NCBI GenBank assembly: GCA_016870115.1
Contig: VGCH01000005.1
Span: forward strand, 62,001-126,000
Length of the DNA: 64,000 nucleotides
Reading direction: 5' to 3'
Source: Alphaproteobacteria bacterium
Lineage (GTDB): Bacteria > Pseudomonadota > Alphaproteobacteria > Reyranellales > Reyranellaceae
In this document: piece by piece, positions 1 through 8,779 of the stretch
How the letters are laid out: each line of letters starts with the position of its first letter
How positions within the stretch are numbered: the first letter of the stretch is position 1
The notes under the pieces: model-generated
Databases searched by the model: none
What the model saw: the letters and a program-made list of their open reading frames with translations, nothing else
Told to the model about the DNA's origin: nothing
Made by a program: the position numbers and the translations under genes

Positions 1-2
1 AG

Positions 3-323
3 CCGCCGTATCTGCGGGTGTTCCACCACAATCTCTCGATCCAGGCTGCGGCGTACCAGAACGGGATCTGGGTCGTGGCGACGGCCAAGGCGGGCCGCGA
101 GGACGGCTTCTGGCTGCATGGCGGGACCGCGATCGTGGCGCCGACCGGCGAGATCGTGGCCAAGGCGAATACCGAGGAGGACGAGGTGATCGCCTACGAT
201 TGCGACCTGGCGTTGGGCGAGTATATCCGCAACACCACCTTCAACTTCGCCAAACACCGCCGACCCGAGCACTACCGCCTGATTGCCGATCGCACGGGCG
301 TCGAGATCGAGACCGAGAACTGA
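3..323 (+). CDS. Carbon-nitrogen hydrolase, N-carbamoyl-D-amino acid amidohydrolase-like (3' end only)
   Basis: Only the last 106 codons are present; the gene begins before the window. The visible part contains the end of a nitrilase-superfamily fold: QNGIWVVATAKAG, then GGTAIVAPTGEIVA, then the tail FNFAKHRRPEHYRLI, which is typical of N-carbamoyl-D-amino-acid amidohydrolases. Family members hydrolyse a carbamoyl C-N bond with a Glu-Lys-Cys triad; those residues lie outside the window, so activity cannot be judged. A hydantoin/Asp-Glu racemase-type gene lies 0.7 kb downstream on the other strand, which fits a hydantoin or carbamoyl-amino-acid pathway. The exact substrate is inferred. Confidence 0.75.
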   Translation, partial: PPYLRVFHHNLSIQAAAYQNGIWVVATAKAGREDGFWLHGGTAIVAPTGEIVAKANTEEDEVIAYDCDLALGEYIRNTTFNFAKHRRPEHYRLIADRTGVEIETEN

Positions 324-398
324 CCCCGCCGCTCCGGCAACTCGTTGGGCGCCGCTTGCGTGGCGCGCGCTCCTGAACGCCCATCCGACTGAGGACCC

Positions 399-1025
399 AT
401 GCAATACACCGCCGCCGAGCTTGCCCATCACGATCGCTACAAGGTGCTGACCGCCTTCGTGTTGCCCCGCCCGATTGCCTGGGTGACGAGCAAGAGCGCC
501 ACCGGTGTGGTCAACGCCGCGCCCTTCAGCTTCTTCAATGTCTTCGCCGAGGACCCGCCGCTCTGCATGTTCGCGATCAACAAGCGGCCGGATGGGCGCA
601 TCAAGGACACTTGGACCAACATCGAGCGGTCAGGCGAGTTCGTGGTCAACCTGACCGACGAGCCGCTCGCCCGCGCAATGCACGATTCGAGCGGCGACTT
701 TCCGCCCGATATCGGCGAGCCCGACTGGCTCGGCCTCAAACTCGCACCCTCGGTCGATATCGGCGTGCCGAGGCTTGCCGATGCGCCGTGGGCGATGGAG
801 TGCCGCACCTGGAAGGTCATCAACGTGAAGGACGACCGCCAGCTTGTGATCGGGGAAGGCATCCGCTTCCACATCCGCGACGAGCTGTGGGACCCTGCGA
901 AGATGCGCGTACACATGGACCGCTACCATCCGATCGGCCGCATGTTCGCCGACCGCTACTGCCGGACTGACGATCGGGTGGTTTTCCCCGAGGCCAAGGG
1001 GCCTGTGCGCGACGCCGCCGACTGA
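399..1025 (+). CDS. Flavin reductase-like domain protein
   Basis: This 208-residue protein fits the flavin reductase-like (split-barrel FMN-binding) family. The N-terminal block has PRPIAWVTSKSATGVVNAAP followed by FSFFNVFAEDPPL, the usual FMN-contact region, and the middle has GEFVVNLTDEPLA. The C-terminal part has the HMDRYHPIGRMFADRYCR segment seen in the DIM6/NTAB subgroup. It would bind FMN and either reduce free flavin or act as a flavoprotein. It starts 75 bases after the carbamoylase stop on the same strand, so co-transcription is plausible. Its tail faces the racemase gene with only 8 bases between stops. No partner monooxygenase is adjacent. Confidence 0.85.
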   Translation: MQYTAAELAHHDRYKVLTAFVLPRPIAWVTSKSATGVVNAAPFSFFNVFAEDPPLCMFAINKRPDGRIKDTWTNIERSGEFVVNLTDEPLARAMHDSSGDFPPDIGEPDWLGLKLAPSVDIGVPRLADAPWAMECRTWKVINVKDDRQLVIGEGIRFHIRDELWDPAKMRVHMDRYHPIGRMFADRYCRTDDRVVFPEAKGPVRDAAD

Positions 1026-1033
1026 GGCGGGGG

Positions 1034-1696
1034 CTACACCGACCAGCTGAGCCGGCTGCGGCCGATCGCCATCGCCGCCGCGGCCTGGCTGGGCTCGACC
1101 ACCAGGAGGCCGACATGGCGCTGGAGCCGGTCGCGATAGCGCGCCATGCCGGCGCACCCCATCACCACCACATCGGCGCCGTCGAGGTCGCGCAGTTCGA
1201 CCGCGACTTCGGCCATGCGCGCGAAGGTCGCGGCTTCGTCCTGGAGCTGGGTCACACCAAGCCCGATGGCGCGGTCGCCGGCCAGGCGACCTTCCAGTCC
1301 CATCTGGCCGACATAGCGCAGGTGGCGCGGGATCGACTTGCGCAGGATGGCGATGATCCCAAAGCGCTGGCCCAGTGTGAGGGCGGTCAGGATCCCGCAT
1401 TCGGCGATCCCGAGCACGGGTTTGGTCGTGAGTTCCCGCGCGGCGTGGAGACCCGGATCGCTGAAACAGGCAATCACGAAGGCCGAGCAGTCCGCGTCGC
1501 GCGCCCGCACCATGGCTCCGATCGGGCCGACCACACTCTCCACATGGGCTTGGCTCTCGATGCCGGGTGGACCCTCCTTCAGAGTGACGCATTCGATCGC
1601 TGGTCCGCCTGGCAGGCGCAGCGGCGCCATCGCCGCGTCGATGCCGTCGGTGACCGCTTGGGTCGAGTTGGGATTGATCACCAGGATGCGAGTCAT
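1034..1696 (-). CDS. Asp/Glu/hydantoin racemase family protein
   Basis: This 220-residue protein opens with MTRILVINPNSTQAVTDGID, the classic N-terminus of hydantoin and Asp/Glu racemases; I chose that ATG over a longer upstream open frame for this reason. The two family cysteines are visible in DADCSAFVIACFSDPG and VVVMGCAGMARYRDRL, and GIAECGI lies between them. Such enzymes interconvert D and L isomers by two-base catalysis with paired cysteines. Its position next to a carbamoylase-like gene supports a role in hydantoin or carbamoyl-amino-acid use, but maleate isomerase or another Asp/Glu-racemase activity remains possible. Confidence 0.82.
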   Translation of the reverse strand: MTRILVINPNSTQAVTDGIDAAMAPLRLPGGPAIECVTLKEGPPGIESQAHVESVVGPIGAMVRARDADCSAFVIACFSDPGLHAARELTTKPVLGIAECGILTALTLGQRFGIIAILRKSIPRHLRYVGQMGLEGRLAGDRAIGLGVTQLQDEAATFARMAEVAVELRDLDGADVVVMGCAGMARYRDRLQRHVGLLVVEPSQAAAAMAIGRSRLSWSV

Positions 1697-1951
1697 GGGG
1701 CGGACCTTGGCGCCGAATGCGCCGGCCGGCAATGACGAAGAGGTGGGGGCGATTTCAACAGAATTGGCCGGAACGGCATCCCGCTGTGTTGGCACCAGAT
1801 CGGACCGCTCAGGAGCGGCCGGCAACTGTTCGATACGGCCAGCTTGGTGTGGCCGCGCAGCCGGGTAGGCAGGGGGCCGCAGCGCCCCCATTCACCCTGC
1901 ATCGTCGCGGCAGGGCCGAAGCCTCCTTCGTGATGCCTGATGCCGATACTC

Positions 1952-2677
1952 TCAGGTCGGCGTGATCGACAGGTTACTGAAGTAGCCGTCGGTGCCGTCA
2001 TCGACCCAGAGACCGATACGGCCGCGAGCCGCGGCGCCCAGCCTCAGATCGGGAACGTCCAGGACCTTCTGGTCGCCGATAAAAGCCCGGGCTGTGGTGC
2101 CCGCGACTTCGATCCGGAATGCGAACCAGCGGCCGATAGCGACAGGCGCGACCTTCTCATAGGTGTCTGGCGATGCCTGCCGAGAGACGTGGAAGTGAAA
2201 GTCGGGATGCGAGATGTACTGGATCGCGCGAACGTTCCGCGGAGGGCCTGGTGGCGGGTCCGCCAAGGTTCCATTGGTCATGCGCAGGTAGATCGCCTCG
2301 AAGCGGTCGCCGTTGGCAGCGGATCGGAAAGCGATGCCGACGAAACCACGCGAATCGGGCGCGCCTCGACCATTGACCTCGGCGGCGATGTCGACGCGGA
2401 TCGTCGCGTTGCCGTACTCGCCGGGCAGCAACGCCATCGTGGCGCCGTTGCCAACTGCCTGCTGCATGACGACCCGTTGGCGGCCTTCGCTGAGGCGGAG
2501 CCGAACGCATTGCCGTCCCTGAAAGACATGGGTGCCAACATCGACGTTCAGCGGGTTGAGCCCGGCAGTCTCGACGAGCGGTAGTCGCGTCTCCTGCGCT
2601 TTAGCCGCAACCAGTGGCAGTGCGAGCGTCGCGCAACCTGAGGCAAGAGCAAGACGGCGCCGTATGAGCGTGGCCAT
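1952..2677 (-). CDS. Secreted concanavalin-like (DUF1080-type) protein
   Basis: This 241-residue protein starts with an arginine-rich signal peptide (MATLIRRRLALASGCATLAL, then a hydrophobic run ending near AKAQ), so export is likely, possibly by Tat or Sec. The mature part resembles beta-sandwich lectin-like domains: GFVGIAFRSAANGDRFEAIYLR, then FRIEVAGTTARAFIGDQKV, then GRIGLWVDDGTDGYFSNL. That layout is shared with the 3-keto-disaccharide hydrolase/DUF1080 and laminin-G-like folds, where it binds or cleaves sugars. I cannot identify a catalytic set. The gene is divergent from a LysR regulator across about 100 bases and may be its target. Confidence 0.6.
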   Translation of the reverse strand: MATLIRRRLALASGCATLALPLVAAKAQETRLPLVETAGLNPLNVDVGTHVFQGRQCVRLRLSEGRQRVVMQQAVGNGATMALLPGEYGNATIRVDIAAEVNGRGAPDSRGFVGIAFRSAANGDRFEAIYLRMTNGTLADPPPGPPRNVRAIQYISHPDFHFHVSRQASPDTYEKVAPVAIGRWFAFRIEVAGTTARAFIGDQKVLDVPDLRLGAAARGRIGLWVDDGTDGYFSNLSITPT

Positions 2678-2746
2678 GATGACCTCCGTAAGCAAACCTG
2701 GAGGTCTACGTATTCCGCCTCTTGGGGTGTCACCAGTTCGTTTACG

Positions 2747-2759
2747 ATATTGGGAATAT
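2747..2759. promoter_or_regulatory. Possible LysR operator dyad in a divergent intergenic region
   Basis: A perfect inverted repeat ATATT-GGG-AATAT sits in the 98-base gap between the secreted-protein gene and the LysR gene, just upstream of the LysR start at 2776. LysR-type regulators usually bind AT-rich interrupted dyads in such divergent gaps. The dyad is short, so this is a candidate only. Confidence 0.35.
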
Positions 2760-2775
2760 ATCTATAGTGGTATGC

Positions 2776-3672
2776 ATGCTCTCGAACCTAAACGACCTAC
2801 GCGCTCTCGATGCGCTCCTCAGGCTCCGCCATGTTGGCCGCGCCGCTGTCGAGCTGCGAACAAGCCAGCCAGCGATGAGTCGAACGCTCGCCCGCCTCCG
2901 GCTTGAGCTCGGCGATGCTCTTCTGGTCAGGGGGCGGAACGAGAATCACCTGACTCCGCGAGCAACAGCGATCAGCGCAGGGCTGTCGGAGAAGATATCC
3001 GAGCTGGGAGGGCTTCTCGCGCCACCGCGGTTCGTTCCGGCGCGCGCCGAAGCACGAATACGGGTCGGTTTGCTGGACTTCGAAGGAATTGTCCTCTTGC
3101 CTGCGCTTGTGAAGCGGCTGCGGCAGCAGGCGCCCGGTATTCGTCTCGACGTGGTCGGCGGTGATGGTGCAAACCTGCGGCATGTCGTCGATGGTACGCT
3201 CGACTGCTCGATCCAATCGCCACGAACCGCTCCCGCCGGCTGCCTCCGAACAGGTCTGTTCCGCGAACGCCTCGTGACACTTCATCCAGCGACCATGTCG
3301 CCCCTAGATCTCGACGGATTCGTGGCTTGTCCGCATGTGGCGGTAGGCACGCCGGACGACGACCGTTCGGCAGTCGACATCGAGCTCGAGCGATTGGGGA
3401 GGTCACGCGTCGTGGCGGCCCGCGTTCCGTACTTCGCGGTCGCCCATCGCTTCGCCGTTGAGAGCGGGCTCATATTCTCTGGCCCCGCGCGCCTGATTGC
3501 GAGCCTTCCGGTTCCAAAGCACATGAAGGTGAGCCCGCTGCCGATTCCGACGATGGATCGCAACTTCCTGGTGTGCCTCTACTGGCACGAACGCCAGCAC
3601 GGCGATCCCATGCATCGCTGGTTTCGCGGCCAGTTGCGTGATGTCGCGCGACGCGAACTGCGCCCTGGCTGA
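2776..3672 (+). CDS. LysR-family transcriptional regulator
   Basis: This 298-residue protein has an N-terminal winged helix-turn-helix typical of LysR: LNDLRALDALLRLRHVGRAA, then TSQPAMSRTLARLRLELGDALLVR, then LTPRA. A substrate-binding domain follows from about residue 90 (RIRVGLLDFEGIVLLPALV) to the end. The ATG at 2776 fits the family N-terminus better than the longer open frame. Such regulators bind a small co-inducer and usually control a divergent gene, here the secreted lectin-fold protein. Base usage in the first part is slightly less GC-rich than in its neighbours. The effector is unknown. Confidence 0.88.
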   Translation: MLSNLNDLRALDALLRLRHVGRAAVELRTSQPAMSRTLARLRLELGDALLVRGRNENHLTPRATAISAGLSEKISELGGLLAPPRFVPARAEARIRVGLLDFEGIVLLPALVKRLRQQAPGIRLDVVGGDGANLRHVVDGTLDCSIQSPRTAPAGCLRTGLFRERLVTLHPATMSPLDLDGFVACPHVAVGTPDDDRSAVDIELERLGRSRVVAARVPYFAVAHRFAVESGLIFSGPARLIASLPVPKHMKVSPLPIPTMDRNFLVCLYWHERQHGDPMHRWFRGQLRDVARRELRPG

Positions 3673-3687
3673 CCCGCGGGACGGGAC

Positions 3688-4887
3688 CTAACCGGCTACG
3701 GCCGGCTTCGCACCGACCGTACCGCCCGCAATCAACGACTCGATTTCGACCAACGAGTAGCCGTGCCGCTCCAGAATCTCACGGCTGTGCTGGCCCACCG
3801 TGGGTGCGGTCCCACGGGCGGTGCCGTCGCCGGGGGGCGTCATGCCGGGCAGGTTTGGTAGCGGGACGCGCGCGGGCAAGCCCGGCTGCTTGAGCCACGC
3901 CAAGAGGCCCGTCGCCGCGACCTGGGGTTCGGCCACGAACTCGGGGTAGGAGAGCAGGCGCTCATGCATCACGCCTTCGCGGCTGAGCGCGATGTCGAGA
4001 TCGCCGCTTGTCCGGGCCGCGAGCGCAGGCCTGAGCCAGGCGTAGAGCTCTGCCTCATGGGTGAAGCGTGCCTCGCGCGTCGCGAAGCGCAGATCGTGCG
4101 CGCGGTCTGGATCACCGAGCGCCCGACACAACGCCTGCCAGTGCCGGTCGGAGATCGCCACCACGTTCATCCAGCCATCGGCGGTGCGGAACACGCCACC
4201 GGGGACGCCCCCCGGCTTCATCGGTCCGCCCTCCAGTAGCGTCGCCATCATCCGGATCGATTGCAGCGCGGCGGCGGACTGCATGAGGCTGGCGTCGAGA
4301 TAGCGGCCGCGTGCCTCGTCGCGTCGCGCATACAGTGCCGCTGAAAGCCCCTGGAAGGCATAGAGTGCCGTGGACATGTCGACCACGATCACCGGGACGC
4401 GGTGCGGCACGCCGTCCTCGCCCTTATTCTCCATCATCAGGCCGGTATAGGCCTGCAACACCGGGTCCATCGCCGGGCGATCGGCGAGCGGCCCGATCTG
4501 GCCGAAACCCGAGATCGAGAGATAGAGGAGCCGGGGCGCCCGCGCCGAGACGGCGTCCCAACCGAAGCCCAGGCGCTGGATGGTTCCGGGTTTGAATCCC
4601 TCGATGAACACATCGGCGCCTTCGATCAGGCGCCACAATACGTCTTTGCCCGCCGCCGACTTGAGGTCGAGTGCCAGGCTCTTCTTGCCGACATTGCCGA
4701 CGACGGAAAAAGCGCTGTGATCGCCGTAGCGGGTGCCGAGCACCCGCGCCCAGTCGCCTTCGCCCGGTTGCTCGACCTTGATCACGTCGGCGCCGTATTG
4801 CGCCAGCAGCATCGCACAATAGGGGCCGGCGATGCCCTGGCTCAGGTCCACCACCTTCAGGCCAGCGAAGGGCGCTTCGTATGACAT
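3688..4887 (-). CDS. CoA-transferase family III (CaiB/BaiF type)
   Basis: This 399-residue protein is a class III CoA-transferase. It begins LKVVDLSQGIAGPYCAMLLA and continues GADVIKVEQPGEGDWAR, the usual nucleotide/CoA-binding start, and has the active-site region RPAMDPVLQAYTGLM with Asp141 as the likely acyl-anhydride residue. The ATG at 4887 was chosen because this motif starts soon after it. The family moves CoA between carboxylic acids; the substrate cannot be read from sequence. It diverges from the aminotransferase gene across 130 bases. Confidence 0.9.
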   Translation of the reverse strand: MSYEAPFAGLKVVDLSQGIAGPYCAMLLAQYGADVIKVEQPGEGDWARVLGTRYGDHSAFSVVGNVGKKSLALDLKSAAGKDVLWRLIEGADVFIEGFKPGTIQRLGFGWDAVSARAPRLLYLSISGFGQIGPLADRPAMDPVLQAYTGLMMENKGEDGVPHRVPVIVVDMSTALYAFQGLSAALYARRDEARGRYLDASLMQSAAALQSIRMMATLLEGGPMKPGGVPGGVFRTADGWMNVVAISDRHWQALCRALGDPDRAHDLRFATREARFTHEAELYAWLRPALAARTSGDLDIALSREGVMHERLLSYPEFVAEPQVAATGLLAWLKQPGLPARVPLPNLPGMTPPGDGTARGTAPTVGQHSREILERHGYSLVEIESLIAGGTVGAKPAVAG

Positions 4888-5017
4888 GGGTCCAGTATGG
4901 GACGCTTTGCCCGCGACAACCAAGTAGCGGGCTCGCAATGCGGCTCGTGGGGCCCCGCAGGAAATCTCGCGGGCTGCGTCGCTGGCATCGACCCGGGCGA
5001 TACGGTACGCCAGCGTC

Positions 5018-6214
5018 ATGCAAGACTTAGCTCGCGTCCGCCGGCCGGGCCTCGGCGCCGATCTGGCCGGTGGCACCGCCGCCATCGCCGAAACCGGCAT
5101 CTCGGAAGTCGCCATGACGGTGTTCGGCGACCCCGATGTCGTGCCCTTGTGGTTCGGCGAGGGCGATCTCGTGACGCCGGAGTTCGTGCGCGAGGCGGCG
5201 ATGGCAGGCTTGCGTGCCGGCGAGACGTTCTACACCTGGCAACGGGGCATTCCCGAGCTGCGCGCCGCGCTCTCGACCTACACCAACCGCGTTTATGGGA
5301 TCGATTGCCCCGACAACCGCATCACGGTGAGCGGCTCTGGCATGCAGGCGATCCTGCTCACCTGCCAGCTGCTGCTGGATCCGGGCGACAACATCGTGAT
5401 CGTCTCACCGATCTGGCCGAACATCACCTCGGCCGTGAAGCTGGTGCGCGGCGAGCCGCGCTACGTCTCGATGACGCGCGGCGAGGGCGGCGACTGGTCG
5501 CTCGATCTCGACCGGCTGTTCGCGGCGGTCGATGCGCGGACGCGGGCGATTTTCGTCAACTCACCGGGCAATCCGACCGGCTGGACGATGTCCCGCGAAC
5601 AGCAGGTGGCGCTCCTGGATTTCGCGCGCAAGCGCGGCATCTGGATCATGGCCGACGAGGTCTATGCCCGCCTGATCTATTCGCGGCCGGTTGCGCCGTC
5701 GTTCCTCGAGCTGGCCGGGCCCGAGGATCCGGTGATCGTGCTCAACTCATTCTCCAAGCCCTGGGCGATGACGGGCTGGAGGCTAGGCTGGATCACCCAT
5801 CCGGCGGCGCTGGGCGATCACTTCGCCAAGCTGGTACAGATCAACACCTCCGGGTCGCCCGCGTTCCTCCAGCGCGGCGCCATAGCGGCGCTGGAGAAGG
5901 GCGACGCTTTCCTGCAGCAAATGGTCGATCGTTGCCGGGCCGGCGGCGAGCTGGTGTTCCAACGCCTGTCGGGCATGAAGCGGGTGAAGGTCTCGCGGCC
6001 GGAGGCGGCTTTCTATTCGTTCTTCTCCGTGGACGGCGTCCAGGACACGATGGGCTTCTGCAAGACGCTTGCGAAGGAGTACAAGGTCGGCCTCGCGCCG
6101 GGCGAGGCCTTCGGTCCCGGTGGGGCGGGCAATATCCGACTCTGCTTCGCCGCCGGTGCCGACCGCCTGAGCAAGGGCCTGGACCGCATCGAGACGGCGC
6201 TGAAGGCACTCTAG
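5018..6214 (+). CDS. Pyridoxal-phosphate aminotransferase, class I/II
   Basis: This 398-residue protein is a fold-type I aminotransferase. SPGNPTGW (about 182-189) is the conserved substrate/PLP loop, MADEVYARL contains the PLP-pyridine Asp, and NSFSKPWAMTGWRLGW contains the Schiff-base lysine, Lys247 by my count. Length is normal for aspartate/aromatic-type aminotransferases. It transfers an amino group between an amino acid and a 2-oxo acid; specificity is unknown. The next gene is an ABC transporter ATPase about 115 bases downstream, probably a separate unit. Confidence 0.9.
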   Translation: MQDLARVRRPGLGADLAGGTAAIAETGISEVAMTVFGDPDVVPLWFGEGDLVTPEFVREAAMAGLRAGETFYTWQRGIPELRAALSTYTNRVYGIDCPDNRITVSGSGMQAILLTCQLLLDPGDNIVIVSPIWPNITSAVKLVRGEPRYVSMTRGEGGDWSLDLDRLFAAVDARTRAIFVNSPGNPTGWTMSREQQVALLDFARKRGIWIMADEVYARLIYSRPVAPSFLELAGPEDPVIVLNSFSKPWAMTGWRLGWITHPAALGDHFAKLVQINTSGSPAFLQRGAIAALEKGDAFLQQMVDRCRAGGELVFQRLSGMKRVKVSRPEAAFYSFFSVDGVQDTMGFCKTLAKEYKVGLAPGEAFGPGGAGNIRLCFAAGADRLSKGLDRIETALKAL

Positions 6215-6328
6215 GCGGCGCGGGACTTTCGCTCCCGGGCGAGGCGCGCGGCGACGGTCGCGCGTCCGTGTGCGTTGTCAGGACAAAGGGGGCGCCACCG
6301 GAGTGGCGCACTCCGGTGGGGGTTGATC

Positions 6329-7093
6329 GTGGTGACGGCGGTTTCGGTTCGGGGATTGAGGAAGGTCTATGGCGAGGTGGTCGCCGTGGACGGGCTCGAC
6401 TTCGACGTGGCACCGGGCGCGGTGATGGGGCTGTTGGGCGGGAACGGAGCCGGCAAGACCACGACCATCGCCATGCTGCTGGGGCTGCTGGAACCGACGA
6501 CGGGCACGATCGCCATTCTCGGCACCGACATGCTGCGCAAGCGATTCGCCGCCCTGCCGCGAATGAATTTCTCGTCGCCCTACGTCGACCTGCCGCACCG
6601 CCTTACGGTGCGGCAGAACCTCACCTTCTACGGCCGGCTCTACGGCGTGAAACCTCTCGGACCGCGAATCGCCGAGATTGCCGAGGCGATGCAGGTTGCG
6701 GCGTTTCTCGACCGCCAGACCGGTAAGCTCTCGGCCGGGCAGAAGACGCGCGTGGCGCTTGCCAAGGCGCTGATCAACCGGCCGAGTGTGCTTCTGCTGG
6801 ACGAACCGACGGCGTCGCTCGACCCGGACACCGCCGATTGGGTCCGAGGCTATCTGAAGGCTTATCAGGCGAGCACAGGCGCTACGATCCTGCTCGCGTC
6901 GCACAACATGGCCGAAGTGGAACGGCTGTGCGACGACGTGATCCTGCTGCAGGCCGGGCGCGTGTTCGAACGCGGCTCACCGACGGAGCTGATCCGCCGC
7001 TTCGGACGGGACAACATGGAAGAGGTCTTCCTCGACATGGCCCGCGGCCGGGGTCGGGGGCTCGATTCGCTGCGCACCGGAGACGCGGCATGA
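6329..7093 (+). CDS. ABC-2 type transporter ATP-binding protein
   Basis: This is the ATPase half of an exporter of about 254 residues. Visible motifs are Walker A GGNGAGKTTT, signature LSAGQKTRVALAKAL, Walker B VLLLDEPTASLDPD and the switch histidine in LLASHNMAEVERLCDD. The start is uncertain: GTG codons at 6329 and 6332 both follow a G-rich ribosome-binding site, and a longer open frame reaches 6275. The stop overlaps the permease ATG by 4 bases (ATGA), so the two are translationally coupled. It belongs to the NodI/CcmA-like export group by order and length. Confidence 0.9.
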   Translation: MVTAVSVRGLRKVYGEVVAVDGLDFDVAPGAVMGLLGGNGAGKTTTIAMLLGLLEPTTGTIAILGTDMLRKRFAALPRMNFSSPYVDLPHRLTVRQNLTFYGRLYGVKPLGPRIAEIAEAMQVAAFLDRQTGKLSAGQKTRVALAKALINRPSVLLLDEPTASLDPDTADWVRGYLKAYQASTGATILLASHNMAEVERLCDDVILLQAGRVFERGSPTELIRRFGRDNMEEVFLDMARGRGRGLDSLRTGDAA

Positions 7094-7887
7094 CCGGATC
7101 GCTGGACCGCATTTTCGCGCTGGTGCTGCGCCATATTCACCTTTGGCGCAGCTCCACCATGCGCCTGATCGATTCGATCTATTGGCCCGCCGTGCAAATG
7201 GTCATGTGGGGCTTCCTGAGCGAGTTTCTGGCCCACCAGACTTCGTTCGTGGGGCAGGCGTTCGGGATACTTCTCTCCAGCTTGCTGCTGTGGGAAGTCG
7301 TGGTGCGCGGCAACCTCTCGCTGTCCATCGCGTTCCTCGAGGAAATGTGGTCGCGCAATCTCGGCCACCTGTTCGTGAGCCCGATCCGGTCATGGGAGAT
7401 GGCGTCAGGGATCGTGATTGTGGCCCTGTTGCGAACGCTGCTCGGCATGGTCCCGGTCTCCCTGATGGCCTGGGCGTTCTTTGGCTATTCGATCTACACG
7501 CTTGGCCTGCCGTTGCTGGCGTTCTTCGCCATCCTGCAGATGTTCTCGTGGTCGATCGGGCTGGCGATGTCGGGACTGGTGATGCGGGTGGGCCAAAGCG
7601 CCGAGAGCTTTGCGTGGGCGGCGGTGTTCATCCTGTTGCCCGTGAGCGGCGTTTACTACCCGGTATCGGTGCTGCCGGAGTGGCTGCAGTGGGTCGCGGC
7701 CTGCGTCCCGACCTCCTATGTGTTCGACGGCATGCGCAGCATCATGACCGATAGGCTGGTGCGCTGGGACCTGATGGCGATCGCCGTCGGACTTTCCGCG
7801 CTCTATCTGGTCGCCGGCTTCCAAGTCTTCCAGTGGTTCTACCGCGCCTCCCGCCGCCACGGCACGCTCCTCCAACAGGGCGAGTGA
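7090..7887 (+). CDS. ABC-2 type transporter permease
   Basis: This 265-residue integral membrane protein forms the permease of the preceding ATPase. Hydrophobic segments occur around WPAVQMVMWGFL, GILLSSLLLWEV, GIVIVALLRTLLGMVPV, LPLLAFFAILQMFSW, AVFILLPVSGVYYPVSVLP and IAVGLSALYLVAGF, about six in all, as in ABC-2 exporters. It sits in the inner membrane and exports an unknown substrate, perhaps a lipid, polysaccharide or drug. Its ATG overlaps the ATPase stop. Confidence 0.88.
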   Translation: MTGSLDRIFALVLRHIHLWRSSTMRLIDSIYWPAVQMVMWGFLSEFLAHQTSFVGQAFGILLSSLLLWEVVVRGNLSLSIAFLEEMWSRNLGHLFVSPIRSWEMASGIVIVALLRTLLGMVPVSLMAWAFFGYSIYTLGLPLLAFFAILQMFSWSIGLAMSGLVMRVGQSAESFAWAAVFILLPVSGVYYPVSVLPEWLQWVAACVPTSYVFDGMRSIMTDRLVRWDLMAIAVGLSALYLVAGFQVFQWFYRASRRHGTLLQQGE

Positions 7888-7905
7888 CGGGACCGAGGAT
7901 CGCGC

Positions 7906-8742
7906 TCAGGGCGCGGACAGGACGCGATCGCAGGCGAGAGGCAGGCGGGACCGGTTCTCGGTGCGCGGACCCGAGGGGATCGAGAGGCTCGAGCTGGGTG
8001 GCGCGCGGAACCAGAGGTCGAGGGCATCGCCGCAGCCGTCGTCACCGCCAATTTCGGCCTGCGCGAGACACTGCGGTTGGCCGGGCGGACAACGCAGGCG
8101 CACATGGAAGTAGCTGTCGTGGCCGCTCCACGGCACGATCCGCGCGATCCAACCGCGATTGCCGGTGACGCTTTCGCAGAGCCGCTTCTTGGTGAAGCGG
8201 TTGACGAAGATGCGGTCCACATTCTTCGGTTCGGCGGCGAGGCGCAGGAGCGTCACGTGCTGGTCGGAGAACACCGTGTCGTCGAGCGCCCGCTGGTCGG
8301 CACGCAGCAGCGACCGGACCGCGACTTGCTCTCGTTGGGCCGGCGGCAGCGCAGGGCGGGCGGACCGTTCGTAGGAGATATCGACGTCGAGACCGTTCTG
8401 GTGGCTGGAATGGCCGGTCGACATTGGTCCGCCGCGCGGCTGACCGATATCGCGGATGTAGAGGTGGGTCTGGCCAGCGCGGCGGACCTTATCGGCGAGC
8501 TGCCGTACATAGTCGATCGTCGTCGGGTGCCCCCAGTTGCGGTTGCGGCTCAGCCGGATGGCCTCGTAGCCCGGGCCCTCGGTCGGCAGCGCCCTGGCCC
8601 CTTGGATACAGCCCGCCGTATAGAAGCCGAAGACCTGGGTGGTGCCGGGCGCCGGCGTGTGCGCTTCGGACCAGCTCTGCGCCCGCCCAGGCGCTCCGCA
8701 TGCCACCACGAGCAGAAAGAGCGGAACCGTCAGCCAATTCAT
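7906..8742 (-). CDS. mepA: Penicillin-insensitive murein endopeptidase (M74 family)
   Basis: This 278-residue exported protein matches MepA, a zinc metallopeptidase that cuts D-Ala-meso-DAP cross-links in peptidoglycan. The start at 8742 gives an N-terminal signal with a possible lipobox (VVACG). Zinc-site segments are SSHQNGLDVDI, giving His and Asp ligands, and GHDSYFHVRL, giving the His-x-His-type ligand near the end. Cysteines at CIQGA, LCESV, CPPGQPQC and DGC may form disulfides in the periplasm. It is divergent from the enoyl-CoA hydratase gene across 37 bases, so regulatory space is small. Confidence 0.92.
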   Translation of the reverse strand: MNWLTVPLFLLVVACGAPGRAQSWSEAHTPAPGTTQVFGFYTAGCIQGARALPTEGPGYEAIRLSRNRNWGHPTTIDYVRQLADKVRRAGQTHLYIRDIGQPRGGPMSTGHSSHQNGLDVDISYERSARPALPPAQREQVAVRSLLRADQRALDDTVFSDQHVTLLRLAAEPKNVDRIFVNRFTKKRLCESVTGNRGWIARIVPWSGHDSYFHVRLRCPPGQPQCLAQAEIGGDDGCGDALDLWFRAPPSSSLSIPSGPRTENRSRLPLACDRVLSAP

Positions 8743-8779
8743 CTTGTTGGCAGCATAGACGCTGGCTAAGGGTTTGCCC

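Noticed and set aside
4897-6726. A 609-codon open frame on the plus strand
   Set aside because: It is an out-of-frame shadow of the aminotransferase and ABC ATPase genes; it has an Arg-rich composition and no domain.
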